Source: Flavobacteriales bacterium
Lineage (GTDB): Bacteria; Bacteroidota; Bacteroidia; Flavobacteriales_D; Sanyastnellaceae
Assembly: GCA_947457325.1 (NCBI GenBank)
Contig: CANGVU010000104.1
Span: forward strand, 1 to 5,727
Direction: 5' to 3'
Length of the DNA stretch: 5,727 bases
The position numbers were made by a program, and so were the translations under genes. The number at the start of each line of letters is the position of its first letter. Position 1 is the first letter of the stretch. The notes beneath the pieces are model-generated. The model saw only the letters and a program-made list of their open reading frames with translations, made no database searches and was not told the origin of the DNA. Shown here piece by piece: positions 1 through 4,688 of this stretch.

Positions 1-70
1 CATGGGCTAAAGATACGATGAAGCCCAAAATAAGCCGTTGAAAGCTGTAAAAGTTAAAAACATTGGGCGG

Positions 71-102
71 TTTGGAAAAAGGATAATTCAGTGGTATTCT
101 TG
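71..102 (+). promoter_or_regulatory. Candidate Bacteroidota-type promoter for the lysyl oxidase-like gene
   Basis: TTTG at 71-74 and TATTCTTG at 95-102 are separated by 20 bases. The Bacteroidota housekeeping promoter has TTTG or TTG near -33 and TAnnTTTG near -7, with roughly 17-23 bases between, so the -7 box here has one mismatch and the spacing fits. Transcription would start near 109, leaving a leader of only about 11 bases before the ATG at 120. No Shine-Dalgarno sequence is visible, which is normal in this phylum. The rest of 1-119 shows no supportable gene. Confidence 0.42.
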
Positions 103-119
103 TGGTATAAACCCCAATC

Positions 120-2174
120 ATGAAAAACATTTTTACGCTATTCTTTGCACTAATCACTATTGCTTCCAGTGCGCAAATGGGCTCTATGTGCACCAATGCG
201 GAAAGCATCGATAACAGTTTGGTTTATTCAACCAGTGCAACTTACACTACCAGTTTCGATGACCATTGGTATGTTTTCACACCTGATTCTGGAGGAATGC
301 ACACATTAAGCACTTGCAATCTCATGTCTTGCGATACCAAAATATGGATTTATGAAAGTTGTTTGGCAACAGTTACCGAGTTTGCTGAAGGTACGTTCAG
401 CTACAATGACGATTTTTGCGGAGTTCAATCCAGCATCACGGCAAACTTTATTGCAGGTAACACCTATTACATTCGAATAGGCGATTACAGCGATGGTTGT
501 GTTGATCAAGTGACTTGGAACTTGAGTTTCATGGGGCAAATTGCAGGATGCATGGATCCTGCAGCATGCAATTTCAACCCCTCTGCAACGACGGATGATG
601 GCAGCTGTGCATACTACCCTAGCCCATTTTGCTCACAACCGGATTTGGAGTTTGATTCACTAGCATTGGTTAGCTCTCTTTATTTGTCTCAACACTTTTC
701 AGATGAATGTGACATTCAAGAGGGCTGTGTGACGGGCTATGGCAATCGTTGGGTTTTGGCCTTTAGTGCAAAAATCAATAATGTGGGTGAAGAGGATTAT
801 TATTTGGGAAATCCCAATAGCAATCCTGGCATGTTCACCACAGAGAACTGTCACGGACATACACATTACGAAGGCTATGGCGATTACCGTTTGATGGACG
901 TTAACGGTAACATTATTCCTGCGGGACATAAAAATGGCTTCTGTGTGATGGACTTGTGTGGAGCCGGACAATACAATTGCGGAGACATGGGAATCAGTGC
1001 AGGTTGTTATGACATCTATGGCGCAGGAACACAGTGTCAGTGGGTGGATTTGACCAACGTTCCTGCAGGACAATACCGATTATTGGCCATTGTGAACCCT
1101 GAGTATTTGCCAGATGCGTTGGGGCGAATTGAAACGAACAATGAAAACAATGCGGCCAATGTATGTTTGGATATACAATGGAACAATGGAGTTCCTGAAT
1201 TCCAGGTATTGGCGGAATGTACGCAATACTACGATTGCACCGGAGAGTTGAATGGATCTGCAACCATGGACTGCATGGGCGAATGTGATGGACCACATTT
1301 GTTTGCGGACATGAATGCAGATACCACTTTGAACAACGTAGATTTGGGATTATTCATGCAGCAAATGGCAGATGAGGCCATGACACCAACCACCTGTAAC
1401 GATTTAAATGGCAATGGCAGCTTGACCGTTTACGATTTGGCTTTGGCTCAAAACTGCATGCACAATCAGAACAATGGCACCATTTGGAACAACGATTGTC
1501 AATTTCCACAAGATTTAATCAATCCCAACAGTAGCGCTGGAATGGCCATAGCCAATGCTGATGTCGCCAACGGATGGGTTGACATTGAAATCAAAAACTT
1601 CAGTCAAAACTTGACAGCTTTTCAATTTGCCATTAGCGGAATAAACATCACCAATGTAATGCCCATTTACCCAGGCATTACCAATGTCATGACTGATTAC
1701 AACAACAACACCAACCAAGTGTATTTCATGTGCGATGGTATGACACACATTGCCTCTAGTACAACAGCATCTGCATTTTGCAGAATCCTTTTTGATGTAA
1801 CTACTGCCAGCAACATTTGCATCGATGAGATTGTAGATATTGTGAACGACCAATATGAGCGTGTTCCCAGCTACGTTTATGGCAATTGTGTATCGGTGAC
1901 CAATGGTGTTCAGTCATGGGTGGCCAATGAGCAATTGATTGAAATTTTCAACAATCCTGTGAAAGAAACATTGAGTTTCCAAATCCAAGCCGCTGGCTTT
2001 GAAGGCAACAATTGGATTCAAGTTTTTGACATGAAAGGTCGTCAAGTGTTGAACACCCAATTAAACGGACGCCAACACCAATTGGATGTCAGTGATTGGT
2101 CTGCCGGCGCATATCAGATGCAAGTTGTCGGAGAGAACAACGCGCGTTTGGTTCAGTCTTGGGTGAAAGAATAA
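120..2174 (+). CDS. Secreted lysyl oxidase-like copper protein with dockerin-like, cohesin-like and T9SS sorting domains
   Basis: Residues 1-19 are a signal peptide (MKNIF start, hydrophobic core, SSAQ end). Residues 24-137 resemble a PPC-like beta domain, and 143-163 are the Cys-rich GC-DP-ACN-NP-A-DDGSC insert. Residues about 173-354 match the lysyl oxidase family: the Cys pair C197/C203, the copper motif C244-H-G-H-T-H249 (H245, H247, H249), K271 in GHKNGFC, Y300 in GCYDIYGAG, then CQWVDLTNV and GQYRL. K271 and Y300 align with human LOX K320 and Y355, which crosslink to form LTQ; cysteines C244, C275, C280, C287, C296 and C306 also align. The family oxidises lysine side-chain amines to aldehydes, releasing ammonia and hydrogen peroxide. 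Residues 367-391 are a second Cys-rich insert, 397-447 hold two dockerin-like calcium loops, about 474-593 are cohesin-like, and 607-684 form a T9SS type A sorting domain. Export to the cell surface or medium is inferred. The lysyl oxidase assignment is strong; activity and substrate are unknown. Confidence 0.9.
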   Translation: MKNIFTLFFALITIASSAQMGSMCTNAESIDNSLVYSTSATYTTSFDDHWYVFTPDSGGMHTLSTCNLMSCDTKIWIYESCLATVTEFAEGTFSYNDDFCGVQSSITANFIAGNTYYIRIGDYSDGCVDQVTWNLSFMGQIAGCMDPAACNFNPSATTDDGSCAYYPSPFCSQPDLEFDSLALVSSLYLSQHFSDECDIQEGCVTGYGNRWVLAFSAKINNVGEEDYYLGNPNSNPGMFTTENCHGHTHYEGYGDYRLMDVNGNIIPAGHKNGFCVMDLCGAGQYNCGDMGISAGCYDIYGAGTQCQWVDLTNVPAGQYRLLAIVNPEYLPDALGRIETNNENNAANVCLDIQWNNGVPEFQVLAECTQYYDCTGELNGSATMDCMGECDGPHLFADMNADTTLNNVDLGLFMQQMADEAMTPTTCNDLNGNGSLTVYDLALAQNCMHNQNNGTIWNNDCQFPQDLINPNSSAGMAIANADVANGWVDIEIKNFSQNLTAFQFAISGINITNVMPIYPGITNVMTDYNNNTNQVYFMCDGMTHIASSTTASAFCRILFDVTTASNICIDEIVDIVNDQYERVPSYVYGNCVSVTNGVQSWVANEQLIEIFNNPVKETLSFQIQAAGFEGNNWIQVFDMKGRQVLNTQLNGRQHQLDVSDWSAGAYQMQVVGENNARLVQSWVKE
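636..1181 (+). other. Lysyl oxidase domain with intact copper and LTQ residues
   Basis: This stretch encodes residues 173-354. The copper-binding histidine codons lie at 852-866, the LTQ lysine codon at 930-932 and the LTQ tyrosine codon at 1017-1019. The histidine-to-lysine distance (H249 to K271, 22 residues) and lysine-to-tyrosine distance (29 residues) are slightly shorter than in human LOX (24 and 35). The final Cys-Cys spacing, C296 to C306, is identical at 10. The shortening falls between C275 and C296, in the loop that carries CDYGYYRRYAC in human LOX. All catalytic positions recalled from the animal enzyme are present, so nothing suggests a degenerate site. The alignment was made by eye. 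Confidence 0.88.
1308..1460 (+). other. Dockerin type I-like pair of calcium-binding repeats
   Basis: Residues 397-447 contain two copies of the pattern D-x-N-x-[DN]-x-x-L-x-x-x-D-hydrophobic: DMNADTTLNNVD followed by LGLFMQQM, and DLNGNGSLTVYD followed by LALAQNCM. This is the duplicated EF-hand-like loop and helix of dockerin type I modules. Outside cellulosomes, dockerins occur in many secreted bacterial proteins and need not bind a scaffoldin. It directly precedes a cohesin-like domain in the same chain, so intramolecular or homotypic binding is possible but is only an inference. Confidence 0.7.
1938..2171 (+). other. T9SS type A C-terminal sorting domain
   Basis: Residues 607-684 show the usual order of this roughly 75-residue beta-sandwich tail: an N-terminal NP (NNPVKETLSF), a central strand with D-x-x-G-R (VFDMKGRQVLN), then LDVSDWSAGAYQMQV with the conserved L-D-S-G-Y positions, and a short basic end (LVQSWVKE). 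Such tails direct proteins that have already crossed the inner membrane through the type IX translocon, after which the tail is normally removed. The T9SS machinery itself is not encoded in this window. Confidence 0.88.
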
Positions 2175-2176
2175 AA

Positions 2177-2195
2177 GGGATGAAGGGATGAAGGG
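2177..2195 (+). repeat. GGGATGAA octamer tandem repeat just after the lysyl oxidase stop codon
   Basis: Two exact copies of GGGATGAA (2177-2184 and 2185-2192) plus a partial GGG (2193-2195) begin two bases after the TAA stop. The same octamer family, on the opposite strand, begins one base after the stop of the convergent transketolase gene (2694-2756). Confidence 0.85.
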
Positions 2196-2197
2196 TC

Positions 2198-2216
2198 GGG
2201 AAAGTTAGACTTTTTT
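2198..2216 (+). terminator. Weak terminator-like hairpin after the lysyl oxidase gene
   Basis: AAAGT (2201-2205) and ACTTT (2209-2213) form a 5-bp stem around a TAG loop. Three G·T wobble pairs extend it at the base, and the 3' arm runs into a stretch of six T. The stem is short and AT-rich, so intrinsic termination is plausible but weak. No better hairpin was seen close to the stop codon. Confidence 0.3.
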
Positions 2217-2278
2217 CACGATCTACAGTTTTAAGTGAATATATTAAATCAGGGTAAGAAAGAGAAAGTTGGCAAACA

Positions 2279-2353
2279 TCTCCCCTTCTACCCGTGCAAA
2301 GCGAGAGAAAGGAGGGGTGTACAGACGAGCGCTAGCGATGTCTGGACGGGGTA
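2279..2353. repeat. Nested palindromic repeat module
   Basis: Several inverted arms nest within about 75 bases. Outer arms are CCCGT (2291-2295) and ACGGG (2346-2350). Inner arms are CAGAC (2322-2326) and GTCTG (2340-2344), around the perfect 8-bp palindrome CGCTAGCG (2330-2337). On the left, CCCCTTCT (2282-2289) pairs imperfectly with AGAAAGGAGGGG (2306-2317). Base composition is clearly richer in G and C than the flanks. The wording resembles interspersed palindromic elements I associate with Flavobacteriales intergenic DNA, but family identity needs a genome search. Confidence 0.55.
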
Positions 2354-2424
2354 ATCTGATTCTGAAAATTAAAATCCTGATAAACGTTTACAACTTCTTC
2401 TGACAAAGCCACCCCGGCTATTTG

Positions 2425-2452
2425 TGCCACCCATACTATCCACTTCGTGGCA
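2425..2452. repeat. Inverted repeat TGCCAC/GTGGCA with inner hairpin
   Basis: TGCCAC (2425-2430) and GTGGCA (2447-2452) are perfect 6-bp arms. Inside, CCAC-TTC-GTGG (2440-2450) is an alternative compact hairpin competing for the same right arm. Upstream, AGCCACCCC (2408-2416) is a partial direct copy of the left arm region (TGCCACCC). It lies between the other repeat modules and has no adjacent gene. Confidence 0.45.
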
Positions 2453-2465
2453 GTTAGGGCAATCC

Positions 2466-2563
2466 GTCGCATAGCGGAATTAAGGACCAGAAAAATTTCG
2501 ATTGAGCAAGAGCATGGAAAAAATTGGGTCGTATTGCAATACGCCCTTTACGCTATACGCGAC
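2466..2563. repeat. Inverted-repeat module containing a perfect 14-bp palindrome
   Basis: GTCGCATAGCG (2466-2476) and CGCTATACGCGAC (2551-2563) are inverted copies that differ by a 2-base insertion, enclosing about 75 bases. Within it, CGTATTGCAATACG (2530-2543) is a perfect 14-bp palindrome. A second imperfect pairing joins AAATTGGGTCGTAT (2521-2534) with ATACGCGACAAATTT (2555-2569). The GGGTCGTATTGCAATACGCCC core looks familiar from interspersed repeats of Bacteroidota genomes. That recollection is unverified. Confidence 0.5.
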
Positions 2564-2693
2564 AAATTTTCAATAAAAATTAAGCGTTTTTTCTTTTAGA
2601 AAAATAATAATCCGGAGGGGAAAAAAAACTACAGAGCCAAGTAAAACTAGAGCGAGAATGAAAAACAGAATGAAAATGAATATCCTTGTCACC

Positions 2694-2756
2694 TCATCCC
2701 TTCGTCCCTTCATTCCTTCGTCCCTTCATTCCTTCATTCCTTCATCCCTTCATCTC
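2694..2756. repeat. Eight-unit octamer tandem repeat after the transketolase C-subunit stop
   Basis: Seven full octamers of consensus TTCRTYCC run from 2701 to 2756 (TTCGTCCC, TTCATTCC, TTCGTCCC, TTCATTCC, TTCATTCC, TTCATCCC, TTCATCTC), preceded by a truncated TCATCCC at 2694-2700. Read in the transketolase direction they are GGGATGAA-type units starting one base after the TGA stop (2758-2760). The variants alternate between CGTCCC and CATTCC forms, which suggests duplication in blocks larger than one unit. Confidence 0.88.
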
Positions 2757-2757
2757 C

Positions 2758-3705
2758 TCACACCATCATCGACTTGGCGCGGGCATAAATGCTCTTGCTG
2801 TCCAAACCGTACTTCTCCATCAATTGGTCTGGGGTGGCGGATTCTCCGAAGGAATCATTCACTCCAATAAATGAAATGGGACACGGGTGGTGCTGCGCCA
2901 ATGTTTGCGCTACTCTACTGCCCAAGCCGCCAATGATATTGTGCTCCTCCGCTGTGATGACACGATTGGTCTTTTTGGCACTGGCCACAATGGCCGCCTC
3001 ATCCAAAGGTTTTATGGTGTGGATGTTGATCAAATCAACAGATATTCCTTCCGCTTCCAATTGCAATGCAGCCTCTACCGCTGGCCATACCAAATGTCCT
3101 GTTGCGATTATGGTCACATCTTTTCCTGCATGGATGTGCCATGCTTTTCCAATTTCAAACTTTTGATCTACTGCTGTGAAATTGGTCACCTTGGGTCGTC
3201 CGAATCGCAAGTAAACGGGACCTTCCAACTCAGCGATGGCCATGGTGGCAGCCTTGGTTTGATTGTAGTCACATGGATTGATGACCGTCATTCCTGGCAA
3301 CATGGACATCATGCCTATGTCTTCCAATATCTGGTGTGTCGCGCCATCCTCTCCCAATGTCAATCCCGCATGGGATGCACATATCTTGACATTCTTTCCA
3401 CTATAAGCAACACTCTGACGGATTTGGTCATAAACGCGACCCGTGCTAAAGTTGGCAAATGTTCCTGTGAAAGGAATCTTTCCACCGATGGTCAAACCTG
3501 CAGCCAATCCAATCATATTGGCCTCAGCTATACCGGTTTGAAAAAAACGTTCTGGAAATGCTTTTTGAAAGGCATCCATCTTCAAAGATCCTGTTAAGTC
3601 AGCGCAAAGGGCAACTACTTGATCATTCTTCTTTCCGGCTTCCAATAAACCTGCACCAAATCCTGAACGGGTATCGTTGGCGGGGGACAATTCAAATGTT
3701 AACAT
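2758..3705 (-). CDS. Transketolase, C-terminal subunit
   Basis: With its upstream partner this forms transketolase, which moves two-carbon ketol units between sugar phosphates in the non-oxidative pentose phosphate pathway (cytoplasm, thiamine diphosphate and Mg2+ dependent). The 315 residues cover the pyrimidine-binding and C-terminal domains. Visible marks are [10 protein letters not shown] (11-20), ADLTGSLKM (35-43), [15 protein letters not shown] (57-71) with E61 as the glutamate that activates the cofactor aminopyrimidine, the aromatic TFANFST (82-88), GEDGATHQ (118-125, transketolase signature 2), and VYLRFGR (164-170) for phosphate binding. The C-terminal domain begins near 190 ([11 protein letters not shown], later [14 protein letters not shown]). 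The ATG at 3705 lies 9 bases after the stop of the N-terminal subunit gene, so the two are surely cotranscribed. Two-gene transketolases are known in Flavobacteriales and other prokaryotes. 1-deoxyxylulose-5-phosphate synthase is less likely because that is normally one chain with different motifs. Confidence 0.95.
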   Translation of the reverse strand: MLTFELSPANDTRSGFGAGLLEAGKKNDQVVALCADLTGSLKMDAFQKAFPERFFQTGIAEANMIGLAAGLTIGGKIPFTGTFANFSTGRVYDQIRQSVAYSGKNVKICASHAGLTLGEDGATHQILEDIGMMSMLPGMTVINPCDYNQTKAATMAIAELEGPVYLRFGRPKVTNFTAVDQKFEIGKAWHIHAGKDVTIIATGHLVWPAVEAALQLEAEGISVDLINIHTIKPLDEAAIVASAKKTNRVITAEEHNIIGGLGSRVAQTLAQHHPCPISFIGVNDSFGESATPDQLMEKYGLDSKSIYARAKSMMV

Positions 3706-3714
3706 ATTCGCTGA

Positions 3715-4563
3715 TTAATAATCTCCTAAAGTTTCTTCTAATTGTGAAAGTGCATTGGCCAACTCTTGGTCGTTGGGCGCTACACCATGCCATTTGTGGG
3801 TTCCTTCCATGAAGTCTACCCCTTTGCCCATCGAGGTGGTCATCAAAACCATGATGGGTTTTCCTTGACCTGTCAATTGCTTGGCTTCATCGATGGTTGT
3901 ATTCAAAGCCAATAAATCATTTCCATTGGTTTCCAACACCACCCATCCAAATGCTTCCCACTTGGCTTTGATATTGCCCAAAGACAATACTTGATCCGTT
4001 GAACCATCAATCTGTTGTCCGTTGCAATCGATAAAGGCAATCAAGTTGTCAATTTTGTTGTGCGCCGCATACATGGCTGCTTCCCAAACCTGACCCTCTT
4101 GAATTTCTCCATCACCTTGAAGGACATAAACCAATTGATTGTCATTGTTTAATTTTTTGGCTCTTGCAGAACCTATCGAAACGGAAAGACCTTGACCCAA
4201 AGATCCGCTGGCGATTCTGATGCCTGGCAAATGCTCATGCGTTGTTGGATGTCCTTGAAGACGTGTATTCAACTTTCTGAATGTTGCCAATTCAGCCACT
4301 GGGAAATATCCGCTGCGGGCCAATACAGAATACCATACTGGAGAGATATGACCGTTGGACAAGAAGAACAAATCTTGGTTTGTTCCATTCATGTCAAAAG
4401 CCTCAGGGTTGTGCTTCATTTGCTTAAAGTACAACGAGACAAATAGGTCGGTGCAACCAAGACTGCCACCAGGATGGCCGCTGTTTACCGCATGAACCAT
4501 GCGAACGATATCCCTTCTCACTTGAGAGGCAATATTTTGTAATTCTGAAATTGATTTGGACAC
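3715..4563 (-). CDS. Transketolase, N-terminal (thiamine diphosphate-binding) subunit
   Basis: This 282-residue chain is the diphosphate-binding half of transketolase. Residues 17-39 carry signature 1 (RDIVRMVHAVNSGHPGGSLG), with H30 matching yeast H30. FFLSNGH gives H72 (yeast H69) and QGHP gives H105 (yeast H103). The thiamine diphosphate motif runs from GDG (150-152) to N181 in IDCNGQQIDG; D151, N181 and Q183 sit where the Mg2+ ligands lie, and E156 matches yeast E162. GTHKWHG at 254-260 supplies the late active-site histidine. No catalytic position appears lost. The start is GTG at 4563: an in-frame TAA at 4585-4587 leaves no upstream ATG, and the first internal ATG (residue 22) would cut signature 1. 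It is the first gene of a two-gene operon with the C-terminal subunit. Confidence 0.95.
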   Translation of the reverse strand: MSKSISELQNIASQVRRDIVRMVHAVNSGHPGGSLGCTDLFVSLYFKQMKHNPEAFDMNGTNQDLFFLSNGHISPVWYSVLARSGYFPVAELATFRKLNTRLQGHPTTHEHLPGIRIASGSLGQGLSVSIGSARAKKLNNDNQLVYVLQGDGEIQEGQVWEAAMYAAHNKIDNLIAFIDCNGQQIDGSTDQVLSLGNIKAKWEAFGWVVLETNGNDLLALNTTIDEAKQLTGQGKPIMVLMTTSMGKGVDFMEGTHKWHGVAPNDQELANALSQLEETLGDY

Positions 4564-4579
4564 TTCAATTGGGTTTTGG

Positions 4580-4587
4580 CAAAATTA
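4580..4587 (-). promoter_or_regulatory. Candidate -7 box for the transketolase operon
   Basis: Read on the minus strand this is TAATTTTG, a perfect match to the Bacteroidota -7 consensus TAnnTTTG, ending 16 bases before the GTG start. A start site would fall about 7 bases from the coding region, so the leader would be very short. A good TTTG -33 box at standard spacing is missing; the best is TTTT at 4605-4608, 17 bases upstream. The box also overlaps the in-frame TAA that fixes the GTG start. Confidence 0.4.
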
Positions 4588-4595
4588 GAACAAAG

Positions 4596-4615
4596 CCATT
4601 TGTTAAAACGAATGG
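4596..4615. promoter_or_regulatory. Operator-like imperfect palindrome in the divergent promoter region
   Basis: CCATT-n-GTT-nn-AAC-n-AATGG spans 20 bases with 8 of 10 position pairs complementary. It occupies the -33 region expected for the leftward transketolase promoter. A second short dyad, TGGTG-TT-CACCA (4613-4624), overlaps its right edge. A dimeric regulator acting on one or both divergent genes would fit, but no regulator gene is visible. Confidence 0.3.
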
Positions 4616-4654
4616 TGTTCACCAATTGTGGAAAACAAGCGACTTGACTTGATC

Positions 4655-4662
4655 TATTTTTG
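4655..4662 (+). promoter_or_regulatory. Candidate -7 box for the TonB-domain gene
   Basis: TATTTTTG is a perfect TAnnTTTG match, placing a start near 4669 and a leader of about 20 bases before the ATG at 4689. The -33 partner is poor: TTG at 4626-4628 is 26 bases away, longer than usual. There is no Shine-Dalgarno sequence in the AT-rich stretch before the ATG, which is common in this phylum. Confidence 0.45.
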
Positions 4663-4688
4663 TTCGAAATAATTTTAATCGCATTGAC

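Larger units (their letters stand above)
2175..2757. other. Noncoding repeat-rich spacer between convergent genes
   Basis: About 580 bases separate the convergent stop codons. No open frame here has a credible protein, and no tRNA or rRNA pattern is visible. The stretch consists of octamer repeats at both ends, a GC-richer palindromic module at 2279-2353, a TGCCAC/GTGGCA inverted repeat at 2425-2452, an inverted-repeat module at 2466-2563 containing a perfect 14-bp palindrome, and AT-rich filler (for example 2353-2400 and 2565-2640). A run of eight A follows CCGGAGGGG near 2622. It looks like a landing site for dispersed repeats. A small RNA cannot be excluded by reading alone. Confidence 0.7.

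Noticed and set aside
1..41. Possible tail of an upstream plus-strand gene: one frame reads WAKDTMKPKISR then TGA at 39-41.
   Set aside because: Only 12 codons lie in the window, two other stops (7-9 and 19-21) occur in the other forward frames, and nothing identifies the frame as coding.
1..109. Minus-strand open frame with a hydrophobic run (ILGFIVSLA) like a signal peptide leaving the window on the left; also a minus-strand ATG at 3-1.
   Set aside because: The hydrophobic frame has no ATG within the window, and the ATG at 3-1 shows only one codon. A leftward gene may start here but cannot be supported.
699..1853. Several minus-strand frames of 60-125 codons inside the lysyl oxidase-like gene.
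   Set aside because: They are shadows of a strongly supported gene and contain Cys/His-rich antisense composition without domain features.
2694..2756. CRISPR array or variable-number coding repeat.
   Set aside because: Units are 8 bases with no spacers and lie just outside the coding region, so neither explanation fits.
2658..2874. Plus-strand open frames reading through the octamer repeats (Ser/Leu/Pro/Phe-rich peptides).
   Set aside because: They are translations of tandem repeat DNA running into the antisense of the transketolase gene; composition is repeat-driven.
2887..3597. 236-residue plus-strand open frame opposite the transketolase C subunit.
   Set aside because: It is the antisense of a gene with clear family motifs, and its own translation shows no recognisable domain.
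3706..3717. Frameshift splitting a full-length transketolase gene.
   Set aside because: Both halves have proper starts and stops at a natural domain boundary, and the split arrangement is known in this lineage.
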